A DNA stretch of 14,032 nt from Novosphingobium sp. (GTDB lineage Bacteria > Pseudomonadota > Alphaproteobacteria > Sphingomonadales > Sphingomonadaceae). The notes under the pieces were generated by a model. The model had not been told where the DNA came from. It searched no databases and worked only from the letters and a program-made list of their open reading frames with translations. Numbering within the stretch: position 1 is the first letter of the stretch; every line of letters starts with the position of its first letter. Position numbers and translations under genes: made by a program. Below are positions 1 through 7,400 of this stretch, piece after piece. Where the stretch lies: assembly GCA_021299075.1 (NCBI GenBank), contig JAJTFU010000031.1:1-14032 (forward strand), in the 5' to 3' direction.

Positions 1-951
1 GGCCATTTCGGGCGTGTACTTGGCAGCGGCCAGCTCTTCCGGTGTCGGCGGGAGCTGCGAAACGATCACGTGGGTCGCCTTGCCAACGCCCAGCGCATCC
101 ATCGCCGCCTTGAGCGGGGTGTTGGGCGCCAGGGCCAGGAATTCGGCCACCGGCATCTTGTTGTAGGTCAGGTCGCGGTTGCGGCCGAGCGCGCGGTCCC
201 AGTTCTGGGCGGCCATCTTCTTTTCGAGTTCGAAGATGGTGTTGGCCGTGGCGGCGGGGTCGGCATAGCCGAGTTCGCCGGCGATGAAGGTCAGGTATTC
301 CTTGTACTTGGTGACGATCTCCTGGTTGCGCGGGCTATCGACCAGGTAATAGTCGCGGTCAGGCAGACCGAGCTGGGCCTGGCCGGCATAAAGCGCATTG
401 ACCCGGCTGTCCTTGCCATCGGGCGCCACACCCATGCCGACTGGCGAGGGCAGGCCCGGCTGGGTGAACAGCTTGACCAGATCGGTGGTGTTGCGCGCTG
501 CCTTGATCCGGTTCAGCAACGGCTGGGCGGGCTTGAGACCCGCCTGCTCAATCGCGGCGGTATCCATGTAGGCATTGTAGACCGCGGCGATCCGCGCCGC
601 ATCGCTGCCGGGGGCATTGTTGGCCTTGGCAATATCCTCGATGATCGCCTTCATGCGGCTTTCCGACAGTTCGGCCAGCTCGATGAACGCGCCGAAGACA
701 CTGCGGTCGGCCGGGATCTCGGTCGTATCGAGCCACTTGCCGTTGACGAAGCGGTTGAAATCGTCGCCCGGCTTGACCGAACGGTCCATGTAATCCTGCT
801 GGATGCCCCAGCCCCAGTCGGCGGCGGGCTTGGCGGCCGGAGCGCCGGTTTCGGCAGCGGCGGCAGGCTGGACGGTTTCGGCCAGCGCCGGAGCAGCCTG
901 GCTCAGGGCCAGGGCGCTGGCGGCCAGCATAATCGAAGCGCGAAGGTTCAT
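1..951 (-). CDS. M13 family metallopeptidase (neprilysin/PepO-like), N-terminal part, cut by window edge
   Basis: Reading the minus strand from the ATG at 951 gives 317 codons without a stop, running off the left end of the window. Residues 1-24 form a signal peptide (hydrophobic core, Ala-Leu-Ala before a likely cleavage after A24), so the protein is exported to the periplasm or outside. After a short Ala/Pro linker the segment VKPGDDFNRFVNGKW (about residues 59-73) is the hallmark start of the peptidase M13 N-terminal domain, and LPDRDYYL further on fits the same family. M13 enzymes are zinc endopeptidases of about 650-700 residues; the HExxH zinc site is in the C-terminal half and so lies outside this window. 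Activity therefore cannot be judged here. A GGGGA stretch about 7 bases before the ATG serves as ribosome binding site. The ABC exporter gene ends 76 bases upstream on the same strand, so co-transcription is possible. Confidence 0.9.
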   Translation of the reverse strand, partial: MNLRASIMLAASALALSQAAPALAETVQPAAAAETGAPAAKPAADWGWGIQQDYMDRSVKPGDDFNRFVNGKWLDTTEIPADRSVFGAFIELAELSESRMKAIIEDIAKANNAPGSDAARIAAVYNAYMDTAAIEQAGLKPAQPLLNRIKAARNTTDLVKLFTQPGLPSPVGMGVAPDGKDSRVNALYAGQAQLGLPDRDYYLVDSPRNQEIVTKYKEYLTFIAGELGYADPAATANTIFELEKKMAAQNWDRALGRNRDLTYNKMPVAEFLALAPNTPLKAAMDALGVGKATHVIVSQLPPTPEELAAAKYTPEMA

Positions 952-1027
952 GTCAGGTCCCCGTAGATTTGTTCTATGGGGCAGGCTGTTAGCTCGCACC
1001 GCGCACGCGCGGAACGTGGACCTTATG

Positions 1028-2839
1028 CTATTTAACGGCTTCGCTTGGCACTTCGTCGAATTGCAGCGCGGCAAGGCGCGCATAGAGCCCGCCAGCGCGG
1101 CTGAGTGCATCGTGCTTGCCGGTCTCGACGATCCGGCCGCCATCCATCACCACGATCCGGTCAGCCCCGCGCACGGTGGCCAGACGGTGGGCGATTACCA
1201 GTGTGGTGCGGGTGGCCATCAGCCGTTCCAGCGCCTGCTGGACCAGGCGCTCGCTCTCGGCATCGAGCGCGGAAGTGGCCTCATCCAGCAGCAGGATCGG
1301 CGCATCGCGCAGCAGTGCGCGGGCGATCGCCATGCGCTGGCGCTGCCCGCCAGACAGGCGCGCGCCGCGCTCGCCCAGGTAGGTATCGAGTCCTTCGGGC
1401 AGCTCGCGCAGGAAATCGGCAGCATTGGCATTTTCGGCCGCCTGCCAGATCGCCGCGTCGTTGGCCTCCCAGTTGCCGTAACGCAGGTTGTCGCGCGCCG
1501 TGGCGGCGAACAGGATGCCTTCCTGCGGGACCAGCGCCATATTGCGGCGGATCGCCGCGGGATCGACTGCGGTAAGCGGCACGCCATCCAGCTTCACCGC
1601 GCCCGCCTGCGGATCGTAGAACCGCTCGGCCAGCTGGAACAGGGTCGACTTGCCGGCACCCGAGGGCCCGACAATCGCGACCGTCTCACCCGGTTCGACC
1701 GTCAGCGAGAAATCGGCCAGCGCCGAGACTTCGGGCCGGGTCGGATAGCGGAAGGTAACATTCTCGAACGCCAGCTTGCCGCGCACCGGCCTGGGCAGCT
1801 CTAGCGGGCGGGCCGGCATGGCGATGGTCGGCTTTTCATTGAGCAGCTCGTTGAGGCGGCTGGCCGCGCCAGCCCCACGCAGCAGATCGCCATAGACCTC
1901 GGTCAGCGCCCCGAAGGCGCCGGCGACCAGGCCGCCGGTCAGGACGAAAGCGGCAATCGTGCCGCCGCTTATCGTGCCCTCGGCCACGCCGATCGCCCCT
2001 TGCCACATCAGCATGGTGATCGCGCCGAACACCAGCGTGATGATGATCGCGGTCATTGCCGCGCGCAGCAGGATCCGACGCTTGGCCGTGGTGAAGGTCG
2101 ATTCCACCGCCTCGGCGAACCGGGCTTCCTCGCGGCTTTCCTGGTTGAAGGCCTGGACGATCCGCATTGCGCCGAGCACTTCGGCCACCATCGCGCCGAC
2201 ATCGGCCACCCGGTCCTGGCTGGTGCGCGAAACATTGCGCAGCCGCCGCCCGAACCAGACGATCGGCAGAACGATCAGCGGGATCGCGATGACCAGCGCC
2301 AGCGTTAGCTTGGGGGCCAGGGTGAACAGGTAAGCCACCCCGCCCACCCCCATGATCAGGTTACGCAGGGCGACCGAGACCGTCGTGCCGACCACCTGCT
2401 CGATCAGCGCCGTATCCGAGGTCATGCGGCTTGAAATCTCGTTCGGGCTGTTCTCTTCGAAGAACCCAGGCGACATCCGCAGCAGGTTGGCCTGCACTTT
2501 TAGCCGGATATCGGCGACCACACGCTCGCCCAGCCACGAGACGAAATAGAACCGCAGCGCCGTGCCGATGGCGAGCACCACCACGATCATCAGCAGGTAT
2601 TCAAACCAGCGGCCGATATCGTCGGGATTGCCGCCAGCGGCGAAGCCCTTGTCGATGATCAGCTTGAAGCCGGAGGGGATCGCCAGGGTTGCGCCCGCAG
2701 TGATCATCAACGCCAGCGCAGCAAGCGCGAGCTTGCCGGGATAGGCCAGCGCCGCATGCCAGATCATCCGCAGCGGTCCGAGCGAGCGGGCCGGCTTGGG
2801 TTCAGGGGGTGTGGCGGATTGATCGGATTGGGAGGCCAT
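1028..2839 (-). CDS. ABC exporter, fused transmembrane and ATP-binding domains (MsbA-like)
   Basis: The product has 603 residues, the normal size of a half-transporter that works as a homodimer in the inner membrane. An ABC type 1 membrane domain with six predicted spans fills about residues 25-330. The nucleotide-binding domain follows: Walker A GPSGAGKST at 391-399, Q-loop in LVPQEG, signature LSGGQ at 495-499, Walker B ILLLDE ending at D519-E520, D-loop SALD, and switch histidine H551 in IAHR. All ATP-hydrolysis residues are present. The family flips lipids or exports amphipathic compounds, peptides or drugs; an alphaproteobacterial MsbA-related subgroup is the closest fit I recall. The substrate cannot be read from the sequence. 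It is divergent from phaZ and lies upstream of the M13 peptidase on the same strand. No clear Shine-Dalgarno sequence precedes the ATG; a 6-bp hairpin (2848-2864) sits there instead. Confidence 0.93.
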   Translation of the reverse strand: MASQSDQSATPPEPKPARSLGPLRMIWHAALAYPGKLALAALALMITAGATLAIPSGFKLIIDKGFAAGGNPDDIGRWFEYLLMIVVVLAIGTALRFYFVSWLGERVVADIRLKVQANLLRMSPGFFEENSPNEISSRMTSDTALIEQVVGTTVSVALRNLIMGVGGVAYLFTLAPKLTLALVIAIPLIVLPIVWFGRRLRNVSRTSQDRVADVGAMVAEVLGAMRIVQAFNQESREEARFAEAVESTFTTAKRRILLRAAMTAIIITLVFGAITMLMWQGAIGVAEGTISGGTIAAFVLTGGLVAGAFGALTEVYGDLLRGAGAASRLNELLNEKPTIAMPARPLELPRPVRGKLAFENVTFRYPTRPEVSALADFSLTVEPGETVAIVGPSGAGKSTLFQLAERFYDPQAGAVKLDGVPLTAVDPAAIRRNMALVPQEGILFAATARDNLRYGNWEANDAAIWQAAENANAADFLRELPEGLDTYLGERGARLSGGQRQRMAIARALLRDAPILLLDEATSALDAESERLVQQALERLMATRTTLVIAHRLATVRGADRIVVMDGGRIVETGKHDALSRAGGLYARLAALQFDEVPSEAVK

Positions 2840-3019
2840 TGTGGACGCGCCCTAGCACAGGGCGAGGGCCAAGTAAGTGGCAAATCGGCACCGATCCTGC
2901 CGGCGGATTGTGCATCCGCGAAGAAAGCAGCGGGCAAATATTGCATTGCACAAAAATGCGAATGACGGCACGGTAGCGACACGTTTGGTCCGGACAACCG
3001 GGCCGGAAGGGGACTTTTC
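2840..3019. promoter_or_regulatory. Divergent intergenic region between the ABC exporter and phaZ
   Basis: These 180 bases must hold the promoters of both divergent genes. They are locally more AT-rich than the genes, especially around 2936-2960. Visible elements are a 6-bp hairpin (CGCCCT at 2848-2853 with AGGGCG at 2859-2864) just before the ABC start, a tandem ATTGC-ATTGC at 2940-2949 followed by an A-run, and a strong GGAAGGGGA ribosome site at about 3004-3012 before the phaZ TTG codon. I cannot place -35 and -10 boxes with confidence. The ATTGC repeat is TGC-rich, as PhaR operators are in other PHB-forming bacteria, but that link is inference. Confidence 0.5.
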
Positions 3020-4264
3020 TTGCTTTACACCGCTTACGAAATGCAGCGCTCGTGGCTCAATGCCGCCAGCACCTGGGCCTCGGTCGGGGCGGAACTGCTG
3101 TCCAATCCGGCGCTGCCGTTTGGCTACAGTGGCTTGGGTCCGGTCATGGCCTCGGCGCTTGAAGTCTTCGCCCATGCCTCTGCCCCCTATGGCAAGCCGG
3201 CCTTCGATATCGAGACGGTGACGGTTGATGGCAGGGTCCATCCGGTGACCGAGGCGATCGTGATGCATCGCCCCTTTGGCAACCTGCTGCGCTTTACCCA
3301 TCCGGGCCTGCCGGCCGATGCCCCGCGTCTGCTGATCGTTGCGCCGATGAGCGGCCACTTCGCCACCCTGCTGCGCGGCACGGTCGCGCAGATGATCGAG
3401 CGGTGCGAGGTTTACATTACCGACTGGGCCGACGCGAAGATGGTCCCGCTCGAAGCCGGTCGCTTCGACCTCGATGACTATATCGACTATGTCGTCAGCT
3501 ACCTTGAGCACATCGGCCCGGGCGCGCACATGCTCGCTGTCTGCCAGCCTTCGGTCCCGGCGCTGGCCGCAACGGCGCTGATGAACGCGCAGAAGCACCC
3601 CGCCCGTCCGCTCAGCCTGACGATGATGGGCGGCCCGGTCGACACCCGCGAGGCGCCGACTTCGGTCAACGACATGGCCATGCAGCGCCCGATCGAGTGG
3701 TTCCGCCACACGGTGATCGCCACCGTGCCGCTGCAATATCCCGGTGCTGGCCGCCGGGTCTATCCGGGCTTCCTGCAGCTGGCCGGGTTCATGAGCATGA
3801 ACCTGGGCAACCACATGCTGAGCCATTACCACATGTTCAAGCACCTGGTCGCCGGGGCCGACGAAGACGCCGAGGCGACCAAGGCGTTCTACGACGAATA
3901 CCGCGCAGTCTGCGACATGGACGCGGACTATTACCTGCAAACGGTCCAGGAAGTGTTCCAACGCCAGTCGCTGGCCAAGGGCGAGTTCATGCATCGCGGC
4001 ACCCGGATCGACCTGGGCGCGATCCGCGACACGGCGCTGCTGGCGGTCGAGGGTGAGCGCGACGACATTTCCGGCATCGGCCAGACCAAGGCCGCGCTCA
4101 AGCTGGCGACGGGCCTGGCGGAAGCCCGCAAGAAGTACCTGCTGGCCCCCGATGTGGGCCATTACGGCATCTTCAACGGCAGCAAGTGGCGCGATCACAT
4201 CGCCCCGGTGCTGGAAGACTGGATCCAGCGCCATGACAAGGCGCGGCTGAAGGCCGCCGCCTAA
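3020..4264 (+). CDS. phaZ: Intracellular polyhydroxybutyrate depolymerase PhaZ
   Basis: The product has 414 residues, the usual length for intracellular PhaZ of the Cupriavidus PhaZ1 type, which hydrolyses amorphous PHB granules in the cytoplasm to 3-hydroxybutyrate units. The start is a TTG codon: it gives the family N-terminus MLYTAYEMQ and sits about 7 bases after GGAAGGGGA. The next Met is residue 8, which would remove conserved residues. The catalytic triad is visible by family comparison: Cys175 in AVCQPS, where this family uses Cys in place of the lipase Ser; Asp348 in VEGERDDIS; and His381 in DVGHYGIFNG. There is no signal peptide, as expected for the intracellular enzyme. No PHA synthase or phasin gene lies next to it. 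The stop codon overlaps that of the convergent DUF4126 gene. Confidence 0.95.
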   Translation: MLYTAYEMQRSWLNAASTWASVGAELLSNPALPFGYSGLGPVMASALEVFAHASAPYGKPAFDIETVTVDGRVHPVTEAIVMHRPFGNLLRFTHPGLPADAPRLLIVAPMSGHFATLLRGTVAQMIERCEVYITDWADAKMVPLEAGRFDLDDYIDYVVSYLEHIGPGAHMLAVCQPSVPALAATALMNAQKHPARPLSLTMMGGPVDTREAPTSVNDMAMQRPIEWFRHTVIATVPLQYPGAGRRVYPGFLQLAGFMSMNLGNHMLSHYHMFKHLVAGADEDAEATKAFYDEYRAVCDMDADYYLQTVQEVFQRQSLAKGEFMHRGTRIDLGAIRDTALLAVEGERDDISGIGQTKAALKLATGLAEARKKYLLAPDVGHYGIFNGSKWRDHIAPVLEDWIQRHDKARLKAAA

Positions 4265-4875
4265 GCGGGTGGCTGCTCCGGCGCGGGGCCAAAGATCCGC
4301 TTGAGCACCCGCCGGGCCAACAGCAGCAACCAGACGGTCAGGATCAGCAGGCCAAGCGCGACCAGCCCGGCCAGCGCCGGATTGGCAAAAGCGAGGTAAA
4401 GCAGGCCGCCGGTCACCAGATCCTCGGTGGTCGAGACCGCGACATTGGTGAAGGGCTCCGGGCTGGTATTGACCACGGCCCGCGCCCCGGCCTTGCCGCC
4501 ATGCGCCAGCAGCGTCGCCCCGCCGCCCAGCAGGAAGGCGATCGCCTGGGTCGCCGGATCGGCCGGATCGATCACCGCAAGCGCCAGCAGCGCCCCGCCG
4601 AGCGGGCGGATCAGCGTGTGGATCGTGTCCCAGGCCGTATCGAGCCAGGCCACCTTGTCGGCAAAGAATTCCAGCAGCGCCGCCGCCCCGGCCGCGCCCA
4701 TCACCCAGGGATTGGCCAGGACCTGCAGCGATTGCAGGTGCGCCGGCAGCGGCAGGGCGCCGAACTGCATGGCCAGACCCGTGGCCAATACGCAAAGGTA
4801 AAGCCGCCAGCCCGACAGCAGGCTGACCGATCCGGCGATCCCCAGAATCTCAAGTATCCCCAGATGCTCGCTCAT
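4261..4875 (-). CDS. DUF4126 domain-containing membrane protein
   Basis: The product has 204 residues, strongly hydrophobic, with about five membrane segments (roughly residues 8-35, 52-72, 88-101, 110-124 and 160-187) and a basic, Pro-ending cytoplasmic tail. The pattern GWRLYLCVLATGL near the N-terminus, FADKVAWLDTAWDTIHTLIRPLGGALL in the middle and the later NTSPEPFTN fit the DUF4126 family, whose function is unknown. The ATG at 4875 is preceded by GGAAGGG on the coding strand at a good distance. The stop (TAG, 4263-4261) overlaps the phaZ stop tail to tail within CTAA. The CMD-family gene ends 74 bases upstream on the same strand, so read-through from the thiolase cluster is possible but not shown. 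Confidence 0.85.
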   Translation of the reverse strand: MSEHLGILEILGIAGSVSLLSGWRLYLCVLATGLAMQFGALPLPAHLQSLQVLANPWVMGAAGAAALLEFFADKVAWLDTAWDTIHTLIRPLGGALLALAVIDPADPATQAIAFLLGGGATLLAHGGKAGARAVVNTSPEPFTNVAVSTTEDLVTGGLLYLAFANPALAGLVALGLLILTVWLLLLARRVLKRIFGPAPEQPPA

Positions 4876-4949
4876 GGCTGCATCCCTTCCCCAATTCGCG
4901 CCCCGTTTTTATGCGGCGAAGATGCGCGGGGATTTTTCGTTTGGCAAGC

Positions 4950-5546
4950 TTAGCCGGTGCGGTGATCGAGCGCCGGATCAAGCTCCTGGCCAGGATCAAG
5001 CTGCACGCCGAAGCTGTTCAGCATCATCGAAACCTGAGTGTACTGACCCACGGTCATGACCAGGTCCATCTTCTGCTTCTGGCTGAGGAACGACAGCGCC
5101 GCCCAACTGGCATCGGAAACATGGAAATCGCGGGTCAGGTCATCAGTCGCACGCAGCAGGGCGCGATCGGCCTCGCTCCACGAGGGATCGTCCGGCCCGG
5201 CCTTGATCGCCTCGATCTCAGCTTCGGTCAGCCCGGCATCGAGGCCGATCCGGGTGTGCTGGGTAAACTCGTAACCGGAGCCGCAATTGAACCCGGTACG
5301 CAGGATCACCAGTTCGCGCTCGCGCTCGGCCAGGCTGTTGCGGCGGGAGAGAATGTAGCCGCCCCAGGCGAGGAACGCCGTCATCGCCTTGGGGGCATGG
5401 ACCAGCGTGCGGAAGATATTGAGGACCGTCCCTTCGGACTTGGTCACATCCCGCGCGACGCCGGTGAAAACCGCCAGCGCCTCGCGTTGCTCATCGTCGA
5501 TCTGGTTGAGATCGACCGGCTCGACGCGAGGCGCTGGCAGCCGCAT
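4950..5546 (-). CDS. Carboxymuconolactone decarboxylase (CMD/AhpD-like) family protein
   Basis: The product has 198 residues when started at the ATG at 5546, which overlaps the thiolase stop as TGATG and so marks translational coupling. A longer reading from 5594 would run inside the thiolase gene and adds 16 residues (MHRWRPGRCRPV...) without family character; I reject it. The CMD fold is recognisable from the RERELVILRTGFNCGSGYEF stretch followed by TQHTRIGLDAGLTEAEI. The AhpD-type redox pair CxxC is missing: only the first Cys remains and the second position is Gly, in the variant common among CMD paralogues that carry Y-E-[WF]-x-Q-H. A peroxidase-reductase role like AhpD is therefore unlikely. 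The true reaction is unknown. Coupling to a thiolase suggests a role in acyl-CoA or aromatic-acid breakdown, which is inference. Confidence 0.85.
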   Translation of the reverse strand: MRLPAPRVEPVDLNQIDDEQREALAVFTGVARDVTKSEGTVLNIFRTLVHAPKAMTAFLAWGGYILSRRNSLAERERELVILRTGFNCGSGYEFTQHTRIGLDAGLTEAEIEAIKAGPDDPSWSEADRALLRATDDLTRDFHVSDASWAALSFLSQKQKMDLVMTVGQYTQVSMMLNSFGVQLDPGQELDPALDHRTG

Positions 5547-6730
5547 CAGAAGACCTCGAACAGGCCGGCAGCGCCCTGGCCGCCACCGATGCACATGGTC
5601 ACCACGGCATACTTGGCGCCGCGGCGCTTGCCTTCGATCAGGGCGTGGCCGGTGCAGCGCGCGCCGGTCATGCCGAAGGGGTGACCGATCGAGATCGAGC
5701 CCCCGTTGACGTTGAGCAGCTCGTCAGGGATGCCCAGCTTGTCACGGCAGTAGAGCACCTGGACGGCGAAGGCCTCGTTCAGTTCCCACAGGCCGATATC
5801 GTCCATCTTCAGGTTGAAGCGCTCGAGCAGCTTGGGGATCGCGAAGACCGGGCCGATGCCCATTTCATCAGGCTCGGTACCGGCAACGGCCATGCCGACA
5901 TAGCGGCCAAGCGGGGTCAGGCCGCGCTTTTCGGCAACCTTGGCTTCCATCACGACGCAGGCCGACGAACCGTCCGACAGCTGGCTGGCATTGCCGGCGG
6001 TGATGCAGTGGCCTTCGCCCATCACTGGCTTGAGGCTGGCGAGCCCTTCGAGCGTGGTGTCGGGACGGTTGCAATCGTCCTTGTTGGCGGTGACTTCCTG
6101 ATAGGAGACTTCCTTGGTCTCCTTGTTGACCACAGCCATGGTGGCAGTGCAGGCGACGATTTCATCGTCAAACTTGCCGGCAGCCTGAGCCGCGGCGGTC
6201 CGCTGCTGCGACTGGAGTGAGTACTCGTCCTGGTATTCGCGGCTGATGTTGTAGCGCTTGGCCACCACTTCGGCCGTGCCGATCATCGGCATGTAGATGT
6301 GCGGGTGCATTTCCAGCAGCTCGCGGTCCGGCTCGACGAACATCTTGCCGCTGCCGACCACCTTGGAAATGCTTTCCACACCGCCAGCGACGCAGATGTC
6401 CATGTTGTCGACCAGGATCTGCTTGGCCGCCGTGGCAATGGTCATCAGGCCCGAGGAGCACTGGCGATCGATCGTCATGGCCGGGACCGAAACCGGCAGG
6501 CCGGCACGCAGCGCAGCGAGGCGCGCGACGTTGCCGCCGGTCGAACCCTGCTGAACGGCCGTGCCCATGATCACATCGTCGATCTCGCCGCCAGAGAGGC
6601 CGGCGCGCTCGACCGCAGCCTTGATTGACCAGGCGCCAAGGGTGGCGCCGGTGGTGTTGTTGAACGCGCCGCGCGCCGCCTTGGTCAGCGGGGTGCGGGC
6701 AGTGGAAACGATGACTGCGTCACGAGACAT
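5546..6730 (-). CDS. Acetyl-CoA C-acyltransferase (thiolase)
   Basis: The product has 394 residues, standard for a biosynthetic or degradative thiolase, which acts in the cytoplasm joining two acyl-CoA molecules or cleaving 3-ketoacyl-CoA with CoA. Catalytic residues are intact: Cys91 in DRQCSSG (acyl acceptor), His350 in GHPFGMTGAR and Cys380 in CIGGGQGAA; WELNEAFA is also typical. The start MSRDAVIVSTARTP at 6730 follows AAGGAA by a normal distance. An upstream in-frame ATG at 6826 would translate the palindromic repeat into VPAFAGT and is rejected. The gene is read after MaoC and ends in a TGATG overlap with the CMD gene. The family members FadA, AtoB/PhaA and branched-chain thiolases look alike at this level; with a MaoC hydratase beside it, beta-oxidation of fatty or other acyl-CoA is the best guess. 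Confidence 0.93.
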   Translation of the reverse strand: MSRDAVIVSTARTPLTKAARGAFNNTTGATLGAWSIKAAVERAGLSGGEIDDVIMGTAVQQGSTGGNVARLAALRAGLPVSVPAMTIDRQCSSGLMTIATAAKQILVDNMDICVAGGVESISKVVGSGKMFVEPDRELLEMHPHIYMPMIGTAEVVAKRYNISREYQDEYSLQSQQRTAAAQAAGKFDDEIVACTATMAVVNKETKEVSYQEVTANKDDCNRPDTTLEGLASLKPVMGEGHCITAGNASQLSDGSSACVVMEAKVAEKRGLTPLGRYVGMAVAGTEPDEMGIGPVFAIPKLLERFNLKMDDIGLWELNEAFAVQVLYCRDKLGIPDELLNVNGGSISIGHPFGMTGARCTGHALIEGKRRGAKYAVVTMCIGGGQGAAGLFEVF

Positions 6731-6748
6731 GGGAAATTCCTTGTTTAG

Positions 6749-6826
6749 GTGAGTCCCCGCGAAGGCGGGGACCTCGGTCGTCCAGGCGCGACCATGCCTG
6801 AGGTCCCCGCCTCCGCGGGGATTCAC
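6749..6826. repeat. 78-base imperfect palindrome, sphingomonad dispersed-repeat type
   Basis: The 27-base left arm (6749-6775) and right arm (6800-6826) are inverted copies that agree at 25 of 27 positions by hand alignment. Each arm is itself a small hairpin: GTCCCCGC pairs with GCGGGGAC (6753-6760 with 6765-6772) on the left, and TCCCCGC pairs with GCGGGGA (6804-6810 with 6815-6821) on the right. The 24-base centre has a further stem GGTCG/CGACC (6776-6780 with 6789-6793). Translated, it gives the VPAFAGT peptide often seen in false ORF extensions in alphaproteobacteria, which points to a REP-like dispersed element. It fills most of the gap between MaoC and thiolase, two genes on the same strand, so it may act on mRNA stability or as a partial terminator. 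Confidence 0.8.
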
Positions 6827-6834
6827 ATTTCAAA

Positions 6835-7284
6835 TCACACGAAGAACAGCGTGATCCATTCGCAGATCAGGGCGGGCTTGTCCTCGCCTTCGATCTCGAT
6901 GGTCACTTCGTTGGTCTGCTGCCACTGGCCAGGGCGCTTCTCGACCAGTTCGAGCAGCTTGGTGTGGCTGCGCACGCGCTTGCCGGCGCGAACCGGTGAG
7001 AGGAAGCGCGTCTTGTTGCCGCCGTAGTTGACGCCCATCTTGATCCCGTCGACGCGGGCGCCCGAAGTCATGGCGCCGAGCACCGGCAGCAGCGAGAGGG
7101 TGAGGAAGCCGTGAGCGATGGTCCCGCCGAACGGGGTCATCTTGGCCTTTTCCTCGTCGATATGGATGAACTGGTGATCGCCAGTGGCATCAGCGAACAT
7201 GTTGATGCGTTCCTGGGTCACCTCGAACCAGTCCGAAACGCCGATCACTTCGCCAGTCTTGGCTGCGAGCTCCTGCGGGGTCAT
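6835..7284 (-). CDS. MaoC family dehydratase / enoyl-CoA hydratase
   Basis: The product has 149 residues, a single hot-dog domain of the size of PhaJ-type (R)-specific enoyl-CoA hydratases. The hydratase signature is visible in ADATGDHQFIHID, with the catalytic pair Asp36 and His41, followed by GGTIAHGFLTLSLLP (the second conserved stretch). These enzymes add water to trans-2-enoyl-CoA to give (R)-3-hydroxyacyl-CoA and act in the cytoplasm as dimers. The start ATG at 7284 has a perfect AAGGAG (7297-7292) 7 bases upstream, the best ribosome site in the window. The thiolase follows on the same strand after the palindromic repeat, so the two probably serve the same acyl-CoA pathway. Supply of PHB monomers is possible given phaZ nearby, but is inference. 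Confidence 0.9.
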   Translation of the reverse strand: MTPQELAAKTGEVIGVSDWFEVTQERINMFADATGDHQFIHIDEEKAKMTPFGGTIAHGFLTLSLLPVLGAMTSGARVDGIKMGVNYGGNKTRFLSPVRAGKRVRSHTKLLELVEKRPGQWQQTNEVTIEIEGEDKPALICEWITLFFV

Positions 7285-7342
7285 TGCGCCTCTCCTTAAG
7301 CTGGAAAGGCGCCTTCATGGCCCAAGCGAAGGCCTAGCGCAA

Positions 7343-7398
7343 CGCACCTGCGCCTGCCGCTACGGCAAGGCAGGGCAGTGGGCCAGGCAGGCGGTGCG
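7343..7398 (-). terminator. GC-rich hairpin after the acyltransferase gene, possible terminator
   Basis: The base pairs are CGCAC (7343-7347) with GTGCG (7394-7398) and CGCCTGCC (7351-7358) with GGCAGGCG (7386-7393), 13 pairs with a 3-base bulge and a 27-base loop. It starts 3 bases past the acyltransferase stop and lies before MaoC, where the glycan genes end and the acyl-CoA genes begin. No U-run follows on the minus strand, so this is not a classical intrinsic terminator and its role is uncertain. Confidence 0.35.
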
Positions 7399-7400
7399 AA

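Noticed and set aside
998..1013. CCGCGC-AC-GCGCGG inverted repeat between the ABC and M13 genes
   Set aside because: The 2-base loop leaves only about 5 usable pairs and no U-run follows; expected by chance in such GC-rich sequence.
70..1804. Two long plus-strand ORFs (70-966 and 803-1804) opposite the M13 peptidase and ABC exporter
   Set aside because: They overlap each other and are antisense to two well-supported genes with signal peptide and ATPase motifs.
2852..4795. 647-codon minus-strand ORF opposite phaZ
   Set aside because: Its sequence is Arg/Gly/His-rich with no family motif, while the opposite strand encodes a complete PhaZ with its catalytic triad. It is an antisense shadow caused by high GC and codon bias.
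4898..4937. Possible terminator after the CMD gene (CCCCG ... CGGGG flanked by T/A runs)
   Set aside because: The stem is only 5 bp with a loop of about 21 bases, too weak to call.
6731..6826. N-terminal extension of the thiolase by 32 residues
   Set aside because: The extension is the translated palindromic repeat (VPAFAGT type); the internal ATG at 6730 has a proper ribosome site and the family N-terminus.
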